A stretch of DNA of 64,000 nucleotides from assembly GCA_004362315.1 (NCBI GenBank), contig SNWL01000005.1:620001-684000 (forward strand), read 5' to 3'. Shown piece by piece: positions 25,987-33,567 of the stretch (its first letter is position 1; each line of letters starts with the position of its first letter). Position numbers and translations under genes: made by a program. Origin of the DNA: Mycobacterium sp. BK086. Its GTDB lineage: Bacteria; Actinomycetota; Actinomycetes; Mycobacteriales; Mycobacteriaceae. Below the pieces are notes generated by a model that did no database searches, was not told the origin of the DNA, and was given only the letters and a program-made list of their open reading frames with translations.

Positions 25987-26577
25987 CTAGTGTGTTCGCC
26001 GCGGCGTGCGCAGTCCCAGCGCACGCCGGCCGGCGTCGACGAGTTGGCCGTGCAGCCAGTCGTCGTCGGCCTCGCGTTTGGGGTCGGCCGAACCGGCGAT
26101 CCCGGCGAAGACGAATTGCGCCCGGATGAAGCCTTCCGGGCCGGGATGGACGTCGGCGAGCAGGGCCATCTGCCGCGAGATGATGTGCGTCCACTCGCGG
26201 TTTGCCTTCAGCACGGTGTGCACGCTCGGGTCGGACGCCAGCACCGAAACCAGCATCGGGCTCTGGACCGCCAGCCGGGCGTAGCCGTTGATCATCCGTT
26301 CGGCGCGGGCATGCACGCCACGTTGGCGCTCGGCGTCGTCGACCACCGCTGCGACTTCGGTGATGATCGGCTCCAGGACCGCGGTCAGGAGCTGCTCGCG
26401 GGTCCGAAAGTGGTGGTAGATAGCGGCTTTGGTGAAGCCGAGCTCGTCGGCGATCATCTGTAGCGAGGTGCCGGCGAAACTGTGCCGGATGAACAGCGCG
26501 ATGGCGGCGTCGATGAGCCGCTGCCGGGTGTCGGGGGCAGGGCCTGTGCTGACCACAGCGACTGCGCTCACGGCCAA
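25987..26577 (-). CDS. TetR-family regulator of the P450/ferredoxin operon
   Basis: The 196-residue protein has a TetR helix-turn-helix near residues 20-60 (RLIDAAIALFIRHSFAGTSL, LGFTKAAIYHHFRTREQLL) and a helical ligand domain. Three 13-bp operator copies lie in the 102 bp between it and the divergent P450 gene, so it probably represses both itself and the P450-ferredoxin operon, with the SDR gene downstream also affected. A GTG at 26571 is an alternative start. Ligand unknown, probably the P450 substrate. Confidence 0.85.
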   Translation of the reverse strand: MAVSAVAVVSTGPAPDTRQRLIDAAIALFIRHSFAGTSLQMIADELGFTKAAIYHHFRTREQLLTAVLEPIITEVAAVVDDAERQRGVHARAERMINGYARLAVQSPMLVSVLASDPSVHTVLKANREWTHIISRQMALLADVHPGPEGFIRAQFVFAGIAGSADPKREADDDWLHGQLVDAGRRALGLRTPRRTH

Positions 26578-26594
26578 CTCCCTTCGCCCAGCTT

Positions 26595-26650
26595 TACGAT
26601 CGGCTAGTAATCTACCATACGATCGACTAGCATTCTCCTAGCCGATCGTA
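26595..26650. promoter_or_regulatory. Three-copy TetR operator
   Basis: Copies at 26595-26607 (TACGATCGGCTAG), 26618-26630 (TACGATCGACTAG) and 26638-26650 (CTAGCCGATCGTA, exact reverse complement of the first). Copies two and three extend to a 16-base inverted repeat with one mismatch. They fill the divergent promoter between the TetR and P450 genes. Confidence 0.75.
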
Positions 26651-26679
26651 TGGCAGCTTCCGGGTGAAGGGATTTCTCA

Positions 26680-27960
26680 GTGACCGATGTCGACAGCGTG
26701 AACTTCTTCATGGATCGCGATGTGGTCGCCGATCCGTATCCCTATCTGGAAGCCCTGCATGCCCGCTGCCCGGTGTCGAAGGAACCGCACAAGGGCGTAT
26801 GGATGGTGACCGGCTGGGAGGAGTGCACCGAGGTCGCCGGCGACGCTGACCGCTTCTCGTCGTGCATCGCGGTGACGGGCCCCTTTCCCGGCTTCCCGGT
26901 GCCGGTCGAGGGACGCGACGATGTCGCCGAACTCATTGCCGCACACCGGGATGAGCTGCCGTTCAACGATCAGCTGCCGGCGCTGGATCCCCCCGTGCAC
27001 ACCGATCACCGGGCCCTGTTGATGCGGCTGATCACGCCCAAGCGCCTCAAGCAGAACGAGGACGCGATGGAGACGATGGTCGACCGGGCCCTCGACGACT
27101 ACCTGGTCGGTTCGACCGGTGAGCTGATCTCGGGCTTCGCCCAGCCGTTCACGCTGATGATCATCGCCGATCTGCTCGGTGTGCCCGATGCCGATCGCGA
27201 CGAGTTCGTCAGGGAGATGGCCAGCGGCGCGCACCACGGCGGCGGCATCGGCAGCGTCAAGGGTGAGGCGCTGGCCAAGTCCCCGCTCGAATATCTCTAC
27301 GACAAGTTCAGCGCCTACATCGTGGACCGTCGCGCCAACCCGCGCGGCGACGTGTTGACGGAGATGGCCGCGGCGACGTTCCCGGACGGTTCGGTGCCCG
27401 ATCCCGGCGACGTGGCCCGGGTTGCCGCGAACCTGTATTCGGCCGGTCAGGAGACCACGGTGCGGCTACTCAGTGCCGCGCTGCAGATCCTCGGCGACCG
27501 TCCCGACATCCAGGCGATGCTGCGGGCGGATCGCTCCAAGGTCGGCAACTTCATCGAGGAGGCGCTGCGTTTCGAGAGCCCGGTGAAGGGCGACTTCCGG
27601 TTGTCGAAAGTGCCGGTCACCCTCGGCGGCGTCGACGTGCCGTCCGGGTCCACGCTGATGGTGGTCCAGGCCGCGGCCAACCGGGACCCCCGTCGTTTCA
27701 CCGATCCCAACACCTTCGACCCGGAGCGGTCGAATGCCCGGCAGCACATCGCTTTTGGTCGTGGCGTCCACACCTGCCCGGGTGCTCCCCTGGCCCGCGC
27801 CGAGGCGCGTGTCGCGCTGGAACGACTGCTCGATCGCACCACGGACATCAGGATCAGCGAGGCACATCACGGGCCCGCCGATGCGCGCCGCTACAACTAC
27901 GTGCCCACCTACATCCTGCGTGGGCTCACCGAATTGCACCTGGAGTTCGATCTCGCATGA
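26680..27960 (+). CDS. Cytochrome P450
   Basis: The 426-residue P450 has the I-helix SAGQETTVR, the K-helix EALR and haem-thiolate loop FGRGVHTCPG. GTG 26680 is preceded by GAAGGG 8 bases upstream. The following gene is a [3Fe-4S] ferredoxin joined by an ATGA overlap, so its redox partner is encoded with it. The divergent TetR regulator and three operator copies suggest induction by substrate. I cannot place it in a specific CYP family; it is not CYP124, 125 or 140. Substrate unknown, likely hydrophobic. Confidence 0.9.
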   Translation: MTDVDSVNFFMDRDVVADPYPYLEALHARCPVSKEPHKGVWMVTGWEECTEVAGDADRFSSCIAVTGPFPGFPVPVEGRDDVAELIAAHRDELPFNDQLPALDPPVHTDHRALLMRLITPKRLKQNEDAMETMVDRALDDYLVGSTGELISGFAQPFTLMIIADLLGVPDADRDEFVREMASGAHHGGGIGSVKGEALAKSPLEYLYDKFSAYIVDRRANPRGDVLTEMAAATFPDGSVPDPGDVARVAANLYSAGQETTVRLLSAALQILGDRPDIQAMLRADRSKVGNFIEEALRFESPVKGDFRLSKVPVTLGGVDVPSGSTLMVVQAAANRDPRRFTDPNTFDPERSNARQHIAFGRGVHTCPGAPLARAEARVALERLLDRTTDIRISEAHHGPADARRYNYVPTYILRGLTELHLEFDLA

Positions 27961-28145
27961 AAGCCAGCATTGACGACGGCCGCTGCCGCGGCCACGGTGT
28001 CTGCACCACGATCTGCCCGGAGGTCTTCGCCATGACCGACGACGGATACGCCGAGGCCATCCTCGACGAGGTACCGGAGGGGCTGCAGGACAGCGCCCGT
28101 GAGGCCGCCGGGGCCTGCCCGGAGAACGCGGTCGTCCTCGACTAA
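27957..28145 (+). CDS. [3Fe-4S] ferredoxin, P450 redox partner
   Basis: The 62-residue ferredoxin shows CRGHGVCTTICPEVF and GACPENAV. The second cluster position is His rather than Cys (CxxHxxC), the form found in mycobacterial P450-associated ferredoxins that carry a [3Fe-4S] cluster or a modified cluster. Its ATG overlaps the P450 stop (ATGA), so expression is coupled and it should deliver electrons to that P450. Its stop overlaps the stop of the convergent membrane gene. Confidence 0.92.
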   Translation: MKASIDDGRCRGHGVCTTICPEVFAMTDDGYAEAILDEVPEGLQDSAREAAGACPENAVVLD

Positions 28146-28429
28146 TAGTTGACGATCGAGCGCCAATAGTCTTCTGGTATCTCGGTATTCGAGCGCATGA
28201 CCATCGCCAGCCCGGTGGCCATCGCGACTCCGAGTAGCCCCAGCCAGAGTCCGGCCAGCCCGATCGCCACCCAGATGACCGCGGTCACCGCGGGCCAGGG
28301 TGTCACCAGAAGCAGTATCGGCGCGAAGAAGAAGCCCATGCCGACGTACCACGCCGAGCCGGCGCGGTCGGACTTGAGCACGAAGCGCAGCCAGCTCGGG
28401 ACCGGGGGTGCATCGCCGTTCGTCGTCAT
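28142..28429 (-). CDS. Two-helix small membrane protein
   Basis: The 95-residue protein has two hydrophobic segments (GMGFFFAPILLLVTPWPAV, WVAIGLAGLWLGLLGVAMA) and a short charged C-terminus (MRSNTEIPEDYW). ATG 28429 is preferred to an upstream start at 28465 because the sequence between holds the operator of the divergent XRE regulator. That regulator probably controls it. Function unknown. Confidence 0.65.
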   Translation of the reverse strand: MTTNGDAPPVPSWLRFVLKSDRAGSAWYVGMGFFFAPILLLVTPWPAVTAVIWVAIGLAGLWLGLLGVAMATGLAMVMRSNTEIPEDYWRSIVNY

Positions 28430-28450
28430 GGTGTCCACGGTCCCCCGCTC

Positions 28451-28481
28451 AGGTAATCGAAGCAATTACCTGAGAGGTAAT
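28451..28481. promoter_or_regulatory. XRE autoregulatory operator, three half-sites
   Basis: AGGTAAT (28451-28457) and ATTACCT (28465-28471) form an inverted repeat with a 7-base spacer; a third AGGTAAT (28475-28481) follows and overlaps the ATG of the XRE gene. It lies in the divergent promoter of the two-helix membrane gene. Confidence 0.6.
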
Positions 28482-29286
28482 GGCACGGCGGCCTGCCGTG
28501 AGAGATGCTGGCGGAGTGGGTGACACGGCATTCGGTGAGCTACTGCGCGACTGGCGGCGCCGACGCCGGCTCAGCCAGCTCGATCTCGCACTGGAAGCCG
28601 ATGTGTCGGCCCGGCACGTGAGCTTCGTCGAGAGCGGGCGGTCGGCGCCGAGCCGCGCGATGGTGCTGCGGTTGGCCGACGCCCTCGAGGTGCCGCCCCG
28701 CGAGCAGAATCATCTTCTGCTGGCCGCGGGCCTGGCGCCCGCGTACGCCGAACGCGGCGTCGACGATCCGGGGATGGCAGCGGTGCGGGCCGGAATCGAG
28801 CGGGTGCTCGGGGCGTACGATCCGTTTCCGTGCCTGGCGGTCAGTCGCAATTGGGATGTGCTGCAAGTCAATCCGGGTACCGCAATCCTGCTCGACGGGG
28901 TGGCGGCACATCTGCTCGACAAGCCGAACGCACTGCGCATCGCGCTGCACCCCGACGGCCTGGCGCCACGGATCCGCAACCTCGCGCAGTGGCGGCATCA
29001 CCTGCTGAGCCGGCTGCGTAGGGAGGCCGGTGTGGGCGGGTCGGCCGAGCTGCTGGCCGAGATCGAGTCCTATCCGGGCGGCGAGGACTGCTCGACCGAC
29101 CTCGGCGGGGTCGCGGTGCCACTGGAGCTCTACCGGCTCGACGGGGTGTTGTTGACGTTCATCTCGATGGTGACGACGTTCGGGACGGCGCTCGACCTGA
29201 CCGCCGCGGAGCTCAGCATCGAGGCGTTTCTGCCCGCCGACGACGCCACCGCAGAGGCGCTACGGGCGTCGTCCACGCCGGTGTAG
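28480..29286 (+). CDS. XRE-family regulator with MmyB-like ligand domain
   Basis: The 268-residue protein has an N-terminal HTH_31 (LLRDWRRRRRLSQLDLALEA, VSARHVSFVESGRSAPSRAM) and a C-terminal MmyB/MLTR-like PAS domain (FPCLAVSRNWDVLQVNPGTAI), a family known to bind fatty-acid-like ligands. Three AGGTAAT half-sites around its own start suggest autoregulation, and the divergent small membrane protein is a likely target. ATG 28480 is the farthest start; GTG 28516 is possible. Its stop codon TAG is also the first part of the KstR box for cyp125. Confidence 0.82.
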   Translation: MARRPAVRDAGGVGDTAFGELLRDWRRRRRLSQLDLALEADVSARHVSFVESGRSAPSRAMVLRLADALEVPPREQNHLLLAAGLAPAYAERGVDDPGMAAVRAGIERVLGAYDPFPCLAVSRNWDVLQVNPGTAILLDGVAAHLLDKPNALRIALHPDGLAPRIRNLAQWRHHLLSRLRREAGVGGSAELLAEIESYPGGEDCSTDLGGVAVPLELYRLDGVLLTFISMVTTFGTALDLTAAELSIEAFLPADDATAEALRASSTPV

Positions 29287-29297
29287 AACACGTTTCA
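29284..29297. promoter_or_regulatory. KstR-type operator before cyp125
   Basis: TAGAACACGTTTCA matches TnnAACnnGTTnnA. The first three bases are the stop codon of the XRE gene. It sits 97 bp before the P450 start at 29394. Confidence 0.78.
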
Positions 29298-29393
29298 GTT
29301 GCGAGTTTCCTCAAGGCGCCACCGAGGGCTCCGTACGTGGTGTAGGCATGTATCACCGGGTACTAGATGACGTCGTGTGGAGGTGTGCTTTTT

Positions 29394-30641
29394 ATGCCAA
29401 GTCCTAACCTGCCCCCTGGTTTCGACTTCACTGATCCCGATCTCAACAACGAGCGGCTGCCCGTCGAGGAGCTCGCCGAGCTGCGCCGGACCGAGCCGAT
29501 CTGGTGGAACGAGCAACCGCGAGATGTCGGCGGCTTCGACGACGAGGGCTACTGGGTCGTCAGCAAGCACAAGGACGTGAAGGAGATCTCCCGGCGCAGC
29601 GACGTCTTCTCCAGCCTGGAGAACACCGCACTACCGCGCTACCCCGACAATGCGGCGGTGTCGCACAAGGACACCGGCCAGTTCATCCTGCTGAACATGG
29701 ATGCGCCGCGGCATACCCATCTGCGGCAGATCGTGTCCCGTGCGTTCACACCGCGGGCAGTCGAAACGTTGCGGGAGAATCTGCGGGAGCGCGCCCAGGC
29801 GATCGCCAAGGCCGCCGCGGCGGAAGGTTCCGGCGACTTCGTCGAGCAGGTGTCCTGCGAGCTGCCGCTGCAGGCCATCGCCGACCTGATGGGTGTGCCA
29901 CAGGACGAGCGCAAGAAGCTGTTCGACTGGTCCAATCAGATGGTGGGCGAAGCGGATCCCGAGTTCGCCCGCAACGATCCGCAGGGCGCCGCCGGCGAGT
30001 TGATCATGTACGGCATGGCGATGGCCGCCGACCGGACGGCCAATCCGGGCGACGATCTGGTGACCAAGCTGGTGCAGGCCGATGTCGACGGGCACAAGCT
30101 CTCCGACGACGAGTTCGGCTTCTTCGTGATCCTGCTCGCGGTGGCCGGTAATGAGACCACCCGCAACTCGATCACCCACGGTATGACGGCTTTTGCCGAG
30201 TTCCCCGACCAGTGGGAGCTGTACAAGGCGCAGCGCCCGGTAACCGCGGTCGACGAGATCGTCCGATGGGCCACCCCGGTCACGTCATTCCAGCGGACCG
30301 CCCTGGTCGACACCGAACTGAGCGGGGTCACGATCAAGAAGGGCCAGCGGGTGGTGATGTCCTACCGCTCGGCGAACTTCGACGAAGAGGTGTTCGAGGA
30401 TCCGTTCTCCTTCAACATCCTTCGCGACCCCAACCCGCATGTCGGCTTCGGTGGGACCGGCGCGCACTACTGCCTCGGCGCCAACCTGGCCAGGATGACG
30501 ATCGATCTGATGTTCAACGCGATCGCCGACCACATGCCGGATCTGACCCCGCTTTCCAAGCCGGAGCGGCTGCGGTCGGGTTGGCTCAACGGCATCAAGC
30601 ACTGGCAGGTCGACTACACCGGGGCCGGCGCCGCCACGTAA
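29394..30641 (+). CDS. cyp125: CYP125-family steroid C26-monooxygenase
   Basis: The 415-residue P450 matches CYP125 in remembered stretches: PSPNLPPGFDFTDPD at the N-terminus, SGDFVEQVSCELPLQAIA, LAVAGNETTRNSIT in the I-helix, EIVRWATPV (ExxR) and haem loop FGGTGAHYCLG, ending in SGWLNGIKHWQVDYTG. CYP125 hydroxylates C26/C27 of cholesterol and cholest-4-en-3-one to start side-chain degradation. GGAGG lies 10 bases before ATG 29394. A KstR box upstream fits the known regulation. No electron-transfer partner is adjacent. It may be one of several CYP125 paralogues in the genome. Confidence 0.92.
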   Translation: MPSPNLPPGFDFTDPDLNNERLPVEELAELRRTEPIWWNEQPRDVGGFDDEGYWVVSKHKDVKEISRRSDVFSSLENTALPRYPDNAAVSHKDTGQFILLNMDAPRHTHLRQIVSRAFTPRAVETLRENLRERAQAIAKAAAAEGSGDFVEQVSCELPLQAIADLMGVPQDERKKLFDWSNQMVGEADPEFARNDPQGAAGELIMYGMAMAADRTANPGDDLVTKLVQADVDGHKLSDDEFGFFVILLAVAGNETTRNSITHGMTAFAEFPDQWELYKAQRPVTAVDEIVRWATPVTSFQRTALVDTELSGVTIKKGQRVVMSYRSANFDEEVFEDPFSFNILRDPNPHVGFGGTGAHYCLGANLARMTIDLMFNAIADHMPDLTPLSKPERLRSGWLNGIKHWQVDYTGAGAAT

Positions 30642-30661
30642 GTGGCCCTGGCACAGCCCGA

Positions 30662-30667
30662 TACAGT
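30662..30667 (+). promoter_or_regulatory. -10 element of leaderless YceI gene
   Basis: TACAGT (TAnnnT) ends 6 bases before GTG 30674. This spacing implies an mRNA starting at the start codon. Confidence 0.5.
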
Positions 30668-30673
30668 CGAGGC

Positions 30674-31219
30674 GTGACGGAGACAGCCTGGAAACTGACC
30701 GCCGCCGAAGGCGAACTGCAGATACTGACCGGCGTCGGCGGCCCGGCCGCCAAGATGGGGCACCGGCTGACGATCGCGATGGCGTCCTGGCGCGCCGACG
30801 TCCAGTGGCGCGGCAAGCAGCCCGTTTCGGCCGAACTCGTGGTCGACGTCGATTCGCTGCAGGTCGTCAAGGGTGAAGGTGGTGTCACCCCGCTGACCGG
30901 TCCGGAGAAGGGCGTGGTCCGCTCGAATGCGCTCAAGGCGCTCGACGTCAAGAAGTACCCACAGATCACGTTCAGCGCCGAGGACATCGACAAGACCGCC
31001 ACCGGTTACCGGTTGACCGGCACCGTCGAGATTCACGGCACCTCGCGGCCACAGATCGTCGACCTGGCGGTCGAGGACTCCGGCGGGGTGTGGGTCATGT
31101 CGGCCGAGGTGCCGGTGGTCCAGACGCAGTTCGGGGTGAAGCCGTATTCGCTGTTCGTCGGGTCATTGAAGGTCGCCGACGAGGTGAATCTCAAGTTCAC
31201 GGCGCGCCACCCCAAGTAG
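30674..31219 (+). CDS. YceI-family lipid-binding protein
   Basis: The 181-residue protein is YceI-like: WKLTAAEGELQILTGVGGPA at the start and a barrel of strands, RVxxVGSL-like end (LFVGSLKVADEVNLKF). YceI proteins are lipocalin-like barrels that bind isoprenoids or amphiphilic lipids. No signal peptide is visible, so it appears to be cytoplasmic, unlike E. coli YceI. The start GTG 30674 is set by the leaderless -10 box. It follows cyp125 by 32 bp but has its own promoter. Confidence 0.82.
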   Translation: MTETAWKLTAAEGELQILTGVGGPAAKMGHRLTIAMASWRADVQWRGKQPVSAELVVDVDSLQVVKGEGGVTPLTGPEKGVVRSNALKALDVKKYPQITFSAEDIDKTATGYRLTGTVEIHGTSRPQIVDLAVEDSGGVWVMSAEVPVVQTQFGVKPYSLFVGSLKVADEVNLKFTARHPK

Positions 31220-31223
31220 GTAC

Positions 31224-31234
31224 TGGTCTGACCA
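31224..31234. promoter_or_regulatory. FadR/GntR-type operator
   Basis: TGGTCTGACCA is an 11-base palindrome with the TGGT...ACCA arms typical of FadR-subfamily GntR operators. It lies 37 bp before the GntR gene start and suggests autoregulation. Confidence 0.6.
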
Positions 31235-31270
31235 CTTGACCTCTGGCCTCTGGGTCGGCATGCTGGGGAC

Positions 31271-31993
31271 ATGGCACTGCAGCCGGTGAACCGGCGTTCC
31301 GTCCCCGAAGACGTCTTCGAGCAGATCCTCGCCGACGTGCTCAGCGGTGAAATGCAGCCCGGTGAGCCGCTTCCCTCCGAACGACGGCTGGCCGAGGTGC
31401 TCGGGGTGTCCCGCCCGGCGGTCCGCGAAGCGCTCAAGCGGGTCGCGGCGGCCGGTCTCGTCGAAGTCCGCCAGGGTGATGCCACCACGGTCCGCGACTT
31501 CCGTCGGCACGCCGGACTCGACCTGCTCCCCCAATTGCTGCTGCGCAACGGCGAACTCGACGTCTCGGTGGCCCGCAGCATCCTGGAAGCCCGCCTGCAC
31601 AACGGGCCCAAGGTGGCCGAACTGGCCGCCCAGCGCCATCCCGCCGGGCTGGCCGATCTGCTCGAGGAATCGATCGCCGCACTGGAGGCGGCGCAGGATC
31701 CGCTCGAGCAACAGCTGCACGCGCTGACCTTCTGGGATCACGTTGTCGACGGAGCCGATTCCATTGCATTCCGGTTGATGTTCAACACATTACGAGCCGC
31801 CTACGAGCCGGCGCTGCCTGCGCTGGCCACCTTGATGGCCGCGGAGGTCGGGCAGACGCAGGCCTACCGCGCCGTGGCGGGTGCGATCGCGGCGGGCAAG
31901 CCGGCCGCCGCTGCCATCGCGGCCCGTGAACTGCTGGAACCCGCGACCACCGCACTGGTCGCGGCATTGAACGCATTGGAGGGTCAGCGATGA
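31271..31993 (+). CDS. FadR-type GntR transcriptional regulator
   Basis: The 240-residue protein has a GntR winged helix ([20 protein letters not shown] then [19 protein letters not shown]) and an all-helical FCD/FadR C-terminal domain ([20 protein letters not shown]). It resembles Rv0494. A TGGTCTGACCA palindrome upstream fits its class. The next gene, a fatty-acid or sterol hydroxylase, starts inside its stop (ATGA), so the regulator probably controls lipid hydroxylation in response to acyl-CoA or a related ligand. Confidence 0.88.
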   Translation: MALQPVNRRSVPEDVFEQILADVLSGEMQPGEPLPSERRLAEVLGVSRPAVREALKRVAAAGLVEVRQGDATTVRDFRRHAGLDLLPQLLLRNGELDVSVARSILEARLHNGPKVAELAAQRHPAGLADLLEESIAALEAAQDPLEQQLHALTFWDHVVDGADSIAFRLMFNTLRAAYEPALPALATLMAAEVGQTQAYRAVAGAIAAGKPAAAAIAARELLEPATTALVAALNALEGQR

Positions 31994-32676
31994 GCACGTC
32001 GACCAACACTCGCCGTGGACTGACGCTGGCCGACGCCGGCCGCGAGTTCTGGCGCCACCCCACCCCGTGGCTCTTCGCGGTGGCGTTGACCGCGGCCGTG
32101 ACCGCCCGGATCATCGTCGGCGACTGGCAGCTCACGGATGTGGCGGTGCCGTTCGCGATCGCCGCGGGATTTCCGTTCCTGGAGTGGACGATTCACGTGT
32201 TCGTGCTGCATTGGCGGCCGCGCCGGATCGGCCGGATCACTGTGGACACGCTGCTGGCTCGCAAGCACCGCGAGCACCACATCGCCCCGCGTGATGTGGA
32301 CCTGGTGTTCATCCCGTTGCAGTCGGCGATCGGTGCGGTGGGTGCCGCGGTCGCCATCGCGCTACTGGCCTTCCCCAGGACCGGGATGGGCCTCACGTTC
32401 CTGGTGGTGATGCTGGCCTTCGGCCTGATCTACGAGTGGTGCCACTACCTGGTGCACACCGATTACAAGCCGAAAACCGCTGTCTACCGGGCGATCTGGC
32501 GCGACCATCGGTTGCATCACTTCAAGAACGAGCACTACTGGTTCGGCGTGACAACGCCGGGTACCGCCGATCGGGTGTTGCGGACCTATCCCGACCCCGC
32601 CACCGTGCCGGCCTCGCCGACGGCGAAGAACCTGCATGCGGGCGACGTGAAAACCGTTGGAGCCGTTAAGCGTTGA
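31990..32676 (+). CDS. Fatty-acid hydroxylase (sterol desaturase family)
   Basis: The 228-residue integral membrane protein has four or five helices ([44 protein letters not shown]) and the di-iron His clusters of the family: [21 protein letters not shown] and [12 protein letters not shown]. It should hydroxylate a membrane lipid or carotenoid. It is translationally coupled to the GntR regulator (ATGA). Its 3' end overlaps the convergent L,D-transpeptidase gene by 11 bp. Confidence 0.88.
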   Translation: MSTSTNTRRGLTLADAGREFWRHPTPWLFAVALTAAVTARIIVGDWQLTDVAVPFAIAAGFPFLEWTIHVFVLHWRPRRIGRITVDTLLARKHREHHIAPRDVDLVFIPLQSAIGAVGAAVAIALLAFPRTGMGLTFLVVMLAFGLIYEWCHYLVHTDYKPKTAVYRAIWRDHRLHHFKNEHYWFGVTTPGTADRVLRTYPDPATVPASPTAKNLHAGDVKTVGAVKR

Positions 32677-33421
32677 TGACGATCGGGTCGCCGATGTGGA
32701 CCTGATCGAAGTACCAGGCGGCGTTGTCGGGGCTCAGGTTGATGCAGCCGTGGCTGACGTTGGCATAGCCCTGCGATCCGACCGACCAGGGTGCGGAGTG
32801 CACGTACACCCCGCCCCAGGTGACCCGGACGGCGTCGTTCACGGTGAGCTTGTAGCCCTCCGGATCACTGAGTGGGATGCCGATGGTGCGGGAGTCCATC
32901 ACCACCGTCGACTGCTTCTCCAGTGCGGTGAAACTGCCCACCGGGGTCGGGTGCCTGGGCTTGCCCATGGATGCCGGCATCTGGCGCGCCACCTGGCCGT
33001 CGATGCTGACGGTGAACGTGTGCGCCGAGATATCGGCCACGCCCAGCACGATGGAGCCGGTGCCGAAGGTCCGGGGAAGGCCACCGGCCATCATGGTGAT
33101 CTCGGAATGCGCCGGCCAGTACTGGGCGGGCACGAACTGGACCGTCTTGTCGTCGAGCCAGTCGTAGCGGCCCGCCACGTTGGCCGGTGACGTGACGCTG
33201 ATCGACTGCTGAGCCGCCCAGCGGTCGATCACCGGCTTGGTGAACGTCACCGTGATCGGCAGGGCCACACCCACAACCTGACCGTTGGTGGGTGCGACGG
33301 AGGCGACGGTCCCCCCGTCGAACGAGGGCGCGACCGCGGCCACGCTCGTGGGCGCCGTAGTCGCCATCGCCAGCACCGCGATTCCTGCGGCGGCAAACGC
33401 TCGTCGAACTGCTCTGGCCAT
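32666..33421 (-). CDS. ldtA: L,D-transpeptidase LdtMt1-like
   Basis: The 251-residue protein is the same length as M. tuberculosis LdtMt1 (Rv0116c). Order: signal sequence (AAAGIAVLAMATTAP), Ig-like domain (PITVTFTKPVIDRWAAQQSI), and YkuD catalytic domain with His in YVHSAPWSVG and the Cys nucleophile in NVSHGCINLSP. It makes 3-3 cross-links in peptidoglycan in the periplasm. The single Ig-like domain separates it from LdtMt2-type paralogues with two. Divalent overlap with a lipid hydroxylase gene is convergent only and implies no shared function. Confidence 0.92.
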   Translation of the reverse strand: MARAVRRAFAAAGIAVLAMATTAPTSVAAVAPSFDGGTVASVAPTNGQVVGVALPITVTFTKPVIDRWAAQQSISVTSPANVAGRYDWLDDKTVQFVPAQYWPAHSEITMMAGGLPRTFGTGSIVLGVADISAHTFTVSIDGQVARQMPASMGKPRHPTPVGSFTALEKQSTVVMDSRTIGIPLSDPEGYKLTVNDAVRVTWGGVYVHSAPWSVGSQGYANVSHGCINLSPDNAAWYFDQVHIGDPIVINA

Positions 33422-33567
33422 GGGCTTCCGTCCTCGCGTGGGCGATCAGCAAAGGCCCAGTCTAAATGGTGGGTGCGTATGCGCTGGCCAAACATGCCGG
33501 GACATGCCGCAACTGCGCTTCAACGACTGCCGAGTCCAACGCAGAGTCAGATATCAGCGAAACTCGG

